In this document: one piece after another, positions 1 to 7,567 of the stretch
Layout of the letters: every line of letters starts with the position of its first letter
Numbering within the stretch: the first letter of the stretch is position 1
Source: UBA4810 sp002479215
Lineage (GTDB): Bacteria > Desulfobacterota > Syntrophia > Syntrophales > Smithellaceae
Direction of reading: 5' to 3'
Length of the DNA: 64,000 nucleotides
Assembly (NCBI GenBank): GCA_049514435.1
Contig: JBEKVB010000002.1
Location: 62,001 to 126,000, forward strand
Position numbers and translations under genes: made by a program
The notes under the pieces: model-generated
Seen by the model: the letters and a program-made list of their open reading frames with translations, nothing else
Told to the model about the DNA's origin: nothing
Database searches by the model: none

Positions 1-1125
1 CAGACAAGAAACTAAAAATTCTGGTTCAGACTGATAAAAATTTAAATTATTCTTTTTACGACGCATGAAACTAGATGTCTGCACGCTATCCCATGCTCTT
101 TGGGCTTCATCGAATAGCGCAACGTGTTCAATCGGTGGTTTTGTTTGGTCTAGAAGGCATTCATCTCGAAAGTGATGAACATTCTGAATGAACATCTTCA
201 CATTCGCCATAACTTCACCTTTTTTCGTCTTCTTTCCACTTTCTTTATCATGGCGTAATTTATCTCTTGTCAGCGCTTCACGTAATACAGCGACAAGCGG
301 ACCATTGCCAGATAGAAACACACTGTAAAGATCATTCGTTTTATCGATATGAGTGGTGGCAATATTTAAACCAACTAATGTTTTTCCTGCCCCGGGAACG
401 CCAGTCACAAAACAAATAGATTTTTGCGATTGTTCTCTTGATTGACGGATAATATCAGAAATTGCAGCAGTAGTTTTATTGAGATTAATGGCACTTGCAT
501 CATTTCGAGATATTTCTTCAACAGAGTGACCGTTATATAGAGCCATTGCGGCTTCAACAATTGTGGGCGTAGGACTATATCGCCCATTTTCCCAATTCAG
601 TTGATCAATTTCTTTACCTTCACAAAAGTTTAAAACGCTTTCAATTACTTCACCAAGCATCGATGAATTACATTTGATCGGGAACAGAAGTTTATCATTT
701 TGCTGTGTTGAAGAAATAACATATGGGCTAATATGAGCTTTTGTAGCAATCAAAATGGGAACAATGAATTGTTCATGACTGGTCTCATGAAAGTTTTTTA
801 AATCTAGAGCATAGTCCCAAACCTGATCAAATGCATATGGTGTAAATATTTTTTCCCCGACTTTAAACTCAAGCACGAATATCACAGACCCTATTAGAAG
901 TACCGCATCTATTCTTTGGCCCATTCGTGGGATAGAGAATTCAAAATATATCATGCCTTGAAAATTACATAACGCTTTGCAAAGAATGTTTATTTCTTCT
1001 AACCATGCATCTCGCTGTAATTGTTCAAGTGCGAATGTGTTACGTATTGCCAATTTCCCCAATATTATTTCTGGAGATGTGTTAAGAAAATCTTTAATGG
1101 TTGCTGAATAGTAAGCTCGATTCAT
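1..1125 (-). CDS. PD-(D/E)XK nuclease plus DUF2075-type helicase, 5' part only
   Basis: I translated this from the minus strand. It opens at ATG 1125 and stays open for 375 codons to the window edge, so the C-terminus is missing. Residues 60-105 carry a RecB/Cas4-like nuclease signature: Asp73, Glu86-x-Lys88 and a QxxxY at 101-105. Residues 242-249 are a Walker A (GVPGAGKT) and 337-340 a Walker B (LFDE), as in the DUF2075/Schlafen group 3 DNA/RNA helicase domain. This predicts an ATP-driven nucleic-acid enzyme joined to a nuclease. The gene looks more AT-rich than the metabolic genes that follow and is divergent from them, which suggests acquisition. A defence role is inference; partner genes would lie outside the window. 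Confidence 0.82.
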   Translation of the reverse strand, partial: MNRAYYSATIKDFLNTSPEIILGKLAIRNTFALEQLQRDAWLEEINILCKALCNFQGMIYFEFSIPRMGQRIDAVLLIGSVIFVLEFKVGEKIFTPYAFDQVWDYALDLKNFHETSHEQFIVPILIATKAHISPYVISSTQQNDKLLFPIKCNSSMLGEVIESVLNFCEGKEIDQLNWENGRYSPTPTIVEAAMALYNGHSVEEISRNDASAINLNKTTAAISDIIRQSREQSQKSICFVTGVPGAGKTLVGLNIATTHIDKTNDLYSVFLSGNGPLVAVLREALTRDKLRHDKESGKKTKKGEVMANVKMFIQNVHHFRDECLLDQTKPPIEHVALFDEAQRAWDSVQTSSFMRRKKNNLNFYQSEPEFLVSCL

Positions 1126-1447
1126 CTATCAATTCCAAAATGTGGAAAGTTCTCAAGAAAAACTAGCCCCTGAACGAAACGAGGGACGGCGCCCAGTTAA
1201 ATTCATACGATAGTTTAAAAATATCTACTATTTTATAGACATTTATTTGTAGTGAACATTTTACGAGATTAATTCCGAGAGTCAATAGAAATTTGTTTTT
1301 ATATTCGGTGGTTATTTTATTGTTTTTTTGTAGGGTTTGCTAATTGTGAATGTTCACTGATTTTATGAACAATTTTTATTTCTTGACCTATAAACATAAC
1401 CTTAATATGTTGGGAACAACAAAAAATCAAAAAGGAAGGAACATTAT
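1126..1447. other. AT-rich divergent intergenic region with TGAAC half-sites
   Basis: No gene is visible here. The stretch separates the nuclease-helicase from the enoyl-CoA hydratase relative and is AT-rich in its second half. It holds three TGAAC half-sites: direct at 1253-1257, inverted at 1352-1356 and direct at 1366-1370. A 10-bp inverted repeat pairs 1251-1260 with 1349-1358, and 1346-1357 is a palindrome (GTGAATGTTCAC). These could be operator sites for a regulator of either divergent gene. Confidence 0.45.
1383..1411 (+). promoter_or_regulatory. Candidate sigma-70 promoter for the 1448 gene
   Basis: TTGACC at 1383-1388 and TATGTT at 1406-1411 are separated by exactly 17 bp. An AAGGAAGGA ribosome-binding site lies about 8 nt before ATG 1448. 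The TGAAC half-sites at 1352 and 1366 lie just upstream. Confidence 0.5.
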
Positions 1448-2173
1448 ATGCCTATCATGACATGGGCCAAAGACGAAACCGTGGCGATTCTCACCATGAC
1501 CAATGGCGAAAACAAGCAAAATCTCGCCTTTGCCCAAACCTTAAACGCCATGCTCGATGAAATAATAGCCGACAAATCAGTGACCGCCTTGATTATTACT
1601 TCCAATGACGAGAAGAATTTTTCGCAGGGGATAGACGTGGAGTGGATATTGACAAGATTACAGAAAAAGGAATACCAACCGGTAAATGATTTCATCAGCG
1701 GCATGGACGACGTGTTTAAAAAATTACTGCTTTATCCGGTGCCGGTAATCGCGGCAATCAACGGGCATGCCTACGGTAACGGCTCGATTATGTCCTGCGC
1801 CTGTGATTTTCGATTCATGAAATCGGATCGCGGATTTTTCTGCTTCCCGGAAGTAAATCTCGGAATTCCTTTCCGGCGCGGCATGAACGCTTTTATCAAA
1901 AAGGCCGTTCCGATGTATAAGTTATCGGAAATGCAGCTTACCGGAAACCGCTACGGCGCGCCGGAACTGGAAGCGCACCATATTATTCTGAAGGCGTGCG
2001 CCAATAAAGAAGAACTTATGGCCGAGGCATTAGCTTTTGCCAAAACATTTCAGAAGAAGCGCGGAATTTTCGGTGAATTAAAAAAACGTCTGTACCAGGA
2101 TATTATTGAAATTTTGGATGCCCGGGAGGCATCAATGTTAAGTGAGACTTCTTCTTTGACAATGTCCGATTGA
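1448..2173 (+). CDS. Enoyl-CoA hydratase/isomerase family protein
   Basis: A 241-aa crotonase-fold protein, expected to act on a CoA thioester in the cytoplasm. The oxyanion-hole segments are at residues 57-63 (NFSQGID) and 106-112 (GHAYGNG). Of the two catalytic glutamates of true hydratases, the one after GGG is replaced by Ile114, while the second is present as Glu135 in PEVNLGI. Keeping only that second acid is the pattern of delta3-delta2 enoyl-CoA isomerases, so isomerase is more likely than hydratase. It is followed after 58 nt by a flavoprotein gene on the same strand and may be cotranscribed with it. The physiological substrate cannot be read from sequence. Confidence 0.85.
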   Translation: MPIMTWAKDETVAILTMTNGENKQNLAFAQTLNAMLDEIIADKSVTALIITSNDEKNFSQGIDVEWILTRLQKKEYQPVNDFISGMDDVFKKLLLYPVPVIAAINGHAYGNGSIMSCACDFRFMKSDRGFFCFPEVNLGIPFRRGMNAFIKKAVPMYKLSEMQLTGNRYGAPELEAHHIILKACANKEELMAEALAFAKTFQKKRGIFGELKKRLYQDIIEILDAREASMLSETSSLTMSD

Positions 2174-2231
2174 TATACGCGGCAGACAAAAAATTAACGG
2201 TTACAATTTACATTAGTGAGGCAGGAAAGAA

Positions 2232-3221
2232 ATGAAAACAGCAATCACCGAAATGTTTGGTATCAAATATCCTATTATCTGCGGCGCCATGATGTGGCTT
2301 AGCAAACCCAAGCTTTGCGCGGCAGTATCCAACGCGGGCGGGATGGGAAATCTGACCGCCGGAAACTATGCAACAGAAGATGAATTCCGCAACGCTATCA
2401 GGGAAACAAGGGAGCTTACTAAAAATCCCTTTATGGTCAATGTGACTATCCTGCCCTCAGTGCATATCACCCCGGAACATCACAAAATGTACCTGCGCGT
2501 TTGCGCCGAGGAAAAGGTGGCGGGTTTGGAAATATCCGGTACGCCGCTGGATAAAGCGGTGGGAAGAGAATTCATAGACATACTAAAAAAGGCGGGAATT
2601 AAACTTTTTCACAAGGTCGGATCGGTGCGCCATGCCGTGCACGCGGAAAAGATCGGTTACGACGGCATTTACGCCGCGGGTATCGAAGAAGGAGGCCATC
2701 CTCTCGATGATGATGTGACCACAATGCTGCTCACGCCGCGTGTTGTCGAAGCAGTCAAGATTCCGGTAGTAACCGTGGGCGGTATCGCTGATGGACGCAC
2801 TATGGCCGCGGCACTCGCCTTAGGGGCCCAAGGTGTCATGATGGCAACACGCTTTGTGGCAACCAAAGAATGTGAGGTGCACGATAATATCAAGCAGGAG
2901 CTTATTAGGCGGCAGGAATTCGAGACTACGCTTATTTGCAAATCAATCGGTCTGCAGGGCAGGGCCATTAAAAATAAAGTTGTCGCCGAGGTTTTAGCTC
3001 TGGAAGCAAAGGGCTGCGGTTTGGAAGAGCTTATCCCACTTATTTCCGGGAAAAAGGTAAAAGAAGCATGGGAAATGGGCAATGTCGAAGACGCCCCCAT
3101 GATGATGGGACAATCGGTAGGTTTGGTGAAAGATATTCCCACCTGTAAAGATCTCATTGAACGGATGGTCACAGAAGCTAAAGCAGATATTAAGCGAGTG
3201 ACGAATTTAGTTAAGGCGTAA
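2232..3221 (+). CDS. Nitronate monooxygenase / 2-nitropropane dioxygenase family flavoprotein
   Basis: A 329-aa TIM-barrel FMN enzyme. The N-terminal PIICGAMMWL and SNAGGMGNL segments, the central AAGIEEGGHP (148-157, matching the family's QGxEAGGH) and the phosphate-binding VGGIADGRT (182-190) plus GAQGVMMATRF (198-208) are all in place. Related proteins oxidise alkyl nitronates or, as FabK, reduce enoyl-ACP, so the annotation stays at family level. The start follows a GAGGCAGGAAAG ribosome-binding site. The pairing with an enoyl-CoA isomerase relative suggests a role in CoA or ACP thioester metabolism rather than nitroalkane detoxification; that is inference. Confidence 0.85.
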   Translation: MKTAITEMFGIKYPIICGAMMWLSKPKLCAAVSNAGGMGNLTAGNYATEDEFRNAIRETRELTKNPFMVNVTILPSVHITPEHHKMYLRVCAEEKVAGLEISGTPLDKAVGREFIDILKKAGIKLFHKVGSVRHAVHAEKIGYDGIYAAGIEEGGHPLDDDVTTMLLTPRVVEAVKIPVVTVGGIADGRTMAAALALGAQGVMMATRFVATKECEVHDNIKQELIRRQEFETTLICKSIGLQGRAIKNKVVAEVLALEAKGCGLEELIPLISGKKVKEAWEMGNVEDAPMMMGQSVGLVKDIPTCKDLIERMVTEAKADIKRVTNLVKA

Positions 3222-3379
3222 ATATAAAACAAACAAGAATTGCAAAAATTTTTACTATTAAATATACGATCATTCTTCCGGAAATTACTTGGATCAGCAT
3301 ACCGTGACTATGAAAATTTCCTGCACACCTCTAATGGATTTCCCCACCGACAACCGTGATATCTTGTAATTTTATCTTC

Positions 3380-3408
3380 TTGACACACAAGTTACTTCTT
3401 CATATACT
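3380..3408 (+). promoter_or_regulatory. Strong sigma-70 promoter for the 3486 gene
   Basis: A perfect -35 box TTGACA at 3380-3385 and TATACT at 3403-3408 are separated by 17 bp, 78 nt before the start of the secreted protein gene. This is the best canonical promoter in the window. Confidence 0.7.
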
Positions 3409-3485
3409 CAGCCCACCAAAAAGCGAGTTTTGATAAAGCATAAATAGAGACGTCGAACAACTACAAAGAAGACAGGAGGTAAATT

Positions 3486-4022
3486 ATGAAACACAAAGTA
3501 TGTAAAAGTAGTATATCGGTAATATTGTTTCTGGCAGGGACATGTATGTTGGCATTGGCACTTTCTCCGTCTATAGCTTCGGCGGCAGTGTTCAACTATG
3601 ATAAGAAGCCGGCTTTCTCCGTTACCTATCCAAACGATTGGAGTGATAATCCCGACAACGCTAAACAATATAATTTATTGTTTAGCGCAAAAGCTGATGC
3701 TGGCATTCCCGTTATTAATGTGCAGGTTCGTGATATCCCCGCGGGTGCTACTATTGCGGACGCCGGGAAACTATTCAAGAAGCTCATCCTGGACCCTGAA
3801 CAAAGCCAAGATTGTCAAATCATCTCGGATAAGCAAACAACTCTGAAGGACGGAACCAAAGCCAATGAAACAATACTGAAATATAAATGGAATCAGTGGT
3901 TGCCTTTGCAGGCGGTCGTTATTGCAGTCTTTAAGGACAAGAAGTGGATACGTGTTGATATTCACCAATCAGCAAATGACGACCCATCATGGGATATTCT
4001 CCGCACATTGAAATTTAAGTAA
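3486..4022 (+). CDS. Secreted PsbP/DcrB-like hypothetical protein
   Basis: A 178-aa protein with a clear Sec signal peptide: a basic N-terminus, a hydrophobic stretch at about 10-27, and a probable cleavage after SIASAA near residue 34. The mature part opens with FNYDKKPAFSVTYPNDW, a layout like PsbP/DUF1795-type alpha-beta proteins, but I cannot assign a function. It is preceded by AGGAGG at good spacing and by its own sigma-70 promoter, and a rho-independent terminator lies about 120 nt downstream, so it is probably a monocistronic periplasmic protein. Confidence 0.75.
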   Translation: MKHKVCKSSISVILFLAGTCMLALALSPSIASAAVFNYDKKPAFSVTYPNDWSDNPDNAKQYNLLFSAKADAGIPVINVQVRDIPAGATIADAGKLFKKLILDPEQSQDCQIISDKQTTLKDGTKANETILKYKWNQWLPLQAVVIAVFKDKKWIRVDIHQSANDDPSWDILRTLKFK

Positions 4023-4144
4023 TATTAGATTAAAATCGTGACCATATAAACTTACAAGAGTTCAACAAGGTTTATGGGAACGATTTTATAGGGAGAGTAA
4101 CCGTTTTTAGAAATTCGTTTTCCCCTCATTTTTGATAATTTTCC

Positions 4145-4180
4145 GCGGTTGGAGTTTAATCTCCAACCGCTTTTTTATTT
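4145..4180 (+). terminator. Rho-independent terminator
   Basis: A perfect 10-bp stem (GCGGTTGGAG, 4145-4154) with a 6-nt loop pairs with 4161-4170 and is followed by TTTTTTATTT. It terminates the secreted protein gene that ends at 4022. Confidence 0.85.
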
Positions 4181-4557
4181 ACCTGGAAAATTTAGTTAAT
4201 AGTCCCCCTTTTTCTTTTATATATATCCAACAAACATAAGCACAAAATTAAGTAAGGTATCCCCCTTAAATTCCATTACGTATTGTTTGGCGGCAAATAG
4301 AAATATTCACTTCTATGCGCTGTAAATTTACAATTATGAAATCAGAAAGCTGCCGCAAGAAAAAAGATTGCAGATTTGTTTATCATACGGTATCGAATAC
4401 CCCACTGTCCAACCTCTAAATGATTAGGAAATAGGCGGATTAACCCCTTAGATATTCAAAATTAAGCGCTCCAAGTTTTTTTGGAATATCTTTTTTAATC
4501 CGTCGGGGGAAAAAAATTCATTTAGTATTCACATCTTTGATTATTAGGAGTGGAACA
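4181..4557. other. Intergenic region without recognised gene
   Basis: About 375 AT-rich bases between the terminator and the acyl-CoA ligase. I see no convincing ORF, RNA gene or repeat. It presumably carries the ligase promoter, but no clean -35/-10 pair stands out. Confidence 0.4.
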
Positions 4558-6270
4558 ATGAAAAACGAACAGTTCTGGCGCTTATCTTATGATGCGGGGC
4601 TTGTGGACATTGATCCGAAAGAATGGGAAATAAGCTATGTTGACGCGGTAAAAGACACTTTCGAAAAATTCCCCCAGCAGTTAGCTTTTAGCTTTATGGG
4701 CATGAAAGTAAAATTGAAGGAACTGGATCAATATGCCAATCGCTTTGCGAACATGCTCATCGCTCATGGATTTAAAAAGGGTGATGTGGTGGGAATCAAT
4801 CTTCCGAACATTCCCGAATACATTATCGCCTGGCTGGGAACCTTGAAGGCCGGTTGCGTAGCTTCCGGTCTTTCCCCTCTCCTATCCACCGAGGAAATGG
4901 AACATCAGCTCAAAGATTCAGATGCCCGCGGCCTGGTAACTCTGGATGCTATCTTTGCCGGCAGGCTTATCCATATATCTTCCGGACTTCATGAACTAAA
5001 ACTTGTGGTCGCGGCGAACGTGGGCGAATTTATGCCGCGCATCAAGCGCATCCTGGGAAAGCTTTTGAAAAAGATTCCACAGGGCAAGGTCACAACGCTT
5101 GCGGGCAAATACGTGCTTCATTTTAAAGAGACCATTTGTCCCAAGAGATACTCAGACGCTCCTCCGGAAGTAAAAGTTGTTCCCGATGATATTGCCTATA
5201 TTCAATACACCGGCGGAACAACAGGAATGCCCAAAGGCGCCATGATTTCCCATAGAAATTCCGTGGCCAATCTCCTTATGGTGCAAAAATGGCTCGGCTG
5301 GAAAAAAGGCCAGGGAGTGGCGCTTTCCGGATTTCCCTTTTTCCATCTTGCCGGAACATCTTTCGCAGCAAACGCCATTTATCTGGGATGGCCCCAAATT
5401 CTCATTCCCAACCCCAGAGACACGAATCATATCTGCAAAGAGATGCGCAAACACAAACCCACTCATCTGGTGAATGTGCCTTCCCTTTACCAGATGTTGA
5501 TCGCCAACCCGCTTTTCAAACGTCTTGATCATTCCCACCTTCAAGCCTGCATTTCTTCAGCAGCGCCGTTCCCGGAAGAATCACAGGAAATTCTGGAGAG
5601 TATTGTCGGCAAAGGTAAACTGCTCGAAGTTTACGGTATGACCGAAACCTCGCCGATCACAACGATGAATCCCTCGAAAGGCGTAAGAAAACTAGGATCT
5701 ATCGGGTTGCCGATAATCAACACGGATATTGTTCTGGTTGACCCCATTACGGGTAAAAAGGTGGAACAAGGCGAACCCGGAGAGATTTGTGTTAAAGGCC
5801 CCCAGGTGATGGTGGGGTATTATAAAAATCCCGAAGAAACCAGGCAGGTCATTGACGAGAATGGTTATTTGCATACCGGAGACGTAGCTATACAGGATGA
5901 GGATGGTTATCTGCGAATTGTCGACAGAACCAAAGATATGATCATCATCAGCGGATTCAAGGTGTTTTCCAAAAAAGTGGAGGATATATTGACCAAACAC
6001 CCGGCCATTGAAAGAGCCGCCACGATCGGTATTCCCAACCCGAAACGTCCCGGCTCAGAGTTGGTGAAGGCGTATCTGACCCTTGTTCCCGGATACGATC
6101 TTGGGAAAAATGAAGAAGCCTTAAAAGCTGATATCATAAAAATGGCCGTAGAAAAGCTTGCCCCCTATGAAGTTCCCAAAATAATCGAGTTCCGCAGGGA
6201 GCTACCTTTAACGATGGTGGGGAAGATTGATAAAAAATCACTCCGGGCCGAAGCTCGGGCCGGACAATAG
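4558..6270 (+). CDS. Long-chain fatty-acid/acyl-CoA ligase (AMP-forming)
   Basis: A 570-aa ANL-superfamily enzyme that activates a carboxylic acid to its CoA thioester through an acyl-AMP. The P-loop-like motif TGGTTGMPKG is at about 218-227, the A5 motif YGMTETSP near 359, the HTGD motif near 440, the hinge DRTKDMIIISGFKV after it, and the C-terminal catalytic lysine segment LTMVGKIDKK. I chose ATG 4558, which has AGGAG at 4546-4550, over an in-frame upstream ATG at 4537. The length fits FadD-like ligases. It converges on an acyltransferase gene and lies upstream of the glycyl-radical operon. The acid substrate is unknown. Confidence 0.9.
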   Translation: MKNEQFWRLSYDAGLVDIDPKEWEISYVDAVKDTFEKFPQQLAFSFMGMKVKLKELDQYANRFANMLIAHGFKKGDVVGINLPNIPEYIIAWLGTLKAGCVASGLSPLLSTEEMEHQLKDSDARGLVTLDAIFAGRLIHISSGLHELKLVVAANVGEFMPRIKRILGKLLKKIPQGKVTTLAGKYVLHFKETICPKRYSDAPPEVKVVPDDIAYIQYTGGTTGMPKGAMISHRNSVANLLMVQKWLGWKKGQGVALSGFPFFHLAGTSFAANAIYLGWPQILIPNPRDTNHICKEMRKHKPTHLVNVPSLYQMLIANPLFKRLDHSHLQACISSAAPFPEESQEILESIVGKGKLLEVYGMTETSPITTMNPSKGVRKLGSIGLPIINTDIVLVDPITGKKVEQGEPGEICVKGPQVMVGYYKNPEETRQVIDENGYLHTGDVAIQDEDGYLRIVDRTKDMIIISGFKVFSKKVEDILTKHPAIERAATIGIPNPKRPGSELVKAYLTLVPGYDLGKNEEALKADIIKMAVEKLAPYEVPKIIEFRRELPLTMVGKIDKKSLRAEARAGQ

Positions 6271-6271
6271 T

Positions 6272-6351
6272 AATGAAACCCAAGCTTCAGAAACAGAGTG
6301 CATAACCTAAAGGTCACGTCACCGCTGAAGCTTGTAGGTTGAATTATCCCG
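6272..6351 (+). repeat. Dispersed palindromic repeat, copy 1
   Basis: Stem arms CAAGCTTCAG (6281-6290) and CTGAAGCTTG (6325-6334) flank an internal AACCTAAAGGTCAC block, and the unit ends in GAATTATCCCG. It lies between two convergent genes, just beyond the stop of the acyltransferase. Three relatives are at 21756-21814, 41537-41613 and 44432-44510. Confidence 0.8.
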
Positions 6352-6365
6352 TCGCTGGCGGGGCA

Positions 6366-7283
6366 TTAAGGTATTCTTGGAGTGCCGATTACTTCTTTCA
6401 TCAGCAATTGTATCTGCTGATCTTTCTCCTGCCATAACTGATGCACCCATCTGTGAAATGTAACACGAAAGTCCTTATCAGCAGCATAATCGCCGTGCAG
6501 GAGTTGTTTCGGCACTTCCATTGCTTGAAAGCGCACAATTATTCTCTTGACCTTGCCGCAGAGAAACTTCCAGAAGGTCGGAATGCCGTCGGGGTAAACT
6601 ATCGTAATATTCAAAAGAGAATGAAACTTTTCGCCCAGCACATCCAAAGACAGCGCCATTCCGCCGGCTTTCGGGCGTAAAAGATGTTTGTATGGCGACT
6701 GTTGTCTGGCGTGCTTTGTCTTGGTAACGCGCGTCCCTTCGACAAAATTCATTACGCTGGTCGGAGTATGCACAAACTTCTCGCAAGCCAGGCGTGTTGT
6801 TGCGAAATCTTTACCTTTTTGTTCGGGATGCTTTTTTAAATATTCGACACTATGGCGGCGCAGAAAAGGAAAATCCATCGCCCACCAGGCAATGCCCATC
6901 ACCGGCACCCAGATAAGTTCTTGTTTCAGAAAAAATTTCATCAAAGGAATGCGCCGATTCAGCAGATGCTGCATTACGAAAATATCTACCCAGGACTGGT
7001 GGTTACTGATAACCAGATACCAGCCGTGATAATTCAATCCTTCCAGTCCCTGCACATCCCATTTAGTATTTTGGGTCAGGCGCATCCATCCGCTGTTGCA
7101 CGAAATCCAGTTTTCCGCGAGCCACGGCAAAATCCTATTGAACAGGCGACGTAAAGGCGAAAACGGTAACAGAAATTTCAGAATGGAAAACACAAACACG
7201 AGCATCGGCCAAAACAGAACATTCAAACCAAAAAGCAGCGATGCAATGATTCCCCGCACCAGGGGCGGCAAAAAATTCAGCAC
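6366..7283 (-). CDS. PlsC-family 1-acyl-glycerol-phosphate acyltransferase, YihG-like
   Basis: A 305-aa membrane-associated acyltransferase. The N-terminal hydrophobic segment (residues 8-42) precedes the catalytic HX4D motif NHQSWVD near 93-99, and the substrate-binding block FVEGTR follows near 180. Length and motif layout resemble the E. coli YihG/PlsC branch, which transfers acyl chains to lysophospholipids at the inner membrane. It converges on the acyl-CoA ligase, so acyl activation and transfer genes are neighbours although not cotranscribed. The start ATG has no strong ribosome-binding site, so the true N-terminus could differ by a few residues. Confidence 0.85.
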   Translation of the reverse strand: MLNFLPPLVRGIIASLLFGLNVLFWPMLVFVFSILKFLLPFSPLRRLFNRILPWLAENWISCNSGWMRLTQNTKWDVQGLEGLNYHGWYLVISNHQSWVDIFVMQHLLNRRIPLMKFFLKQELIWVPVMGIAWWAMDFPFLRRHSVEYLKKHPEQKGKDFATTRLACEKFVHTPTSVMNFVEGTRVTKTKHARQQSPYKHLLRPKAGGMALSLDVLGEKFHSLLNITIVYPDGIPTFWKFLCGKVKRIIVRFQAMEVPKQLLHGDYAADKDFRVTFHRWVHQLWQEKDQQIQLLMKEVIGTPRIP

Positions 7284-7567
7284 AGTGATTCTAAAACTCC
7301 AATACTTGATTTTGATGAGGGTGCATTAACATTACTACTAGATTAGGTCAAAGAATTAATATTAATGCTTCTGCCGATTTTTTAAAATCTCGCTAACCCT
7401 CATATCTACCTCTACTTCGTCCTTGTTCGCCACGCGGTGAATTTTATGGAGCGAAAACCACAACAGTCCTTTCCCCTTGTATCAATGTCATTTTAGATGT
7501 ATATTTTTTACATGATCAGATCGCCAATCATTATTAATTTTTTCAACCAGACGAAAAGGAGAGAGCA

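Noticed and set aside
2669..3232. A long minus-strand ORF inside the nitronate monooxygenase gene
   Set aside because: It is a shadow of the plus-strand gene, with no family motif and with a serine/threonine-rich composition typical of antisense frames.
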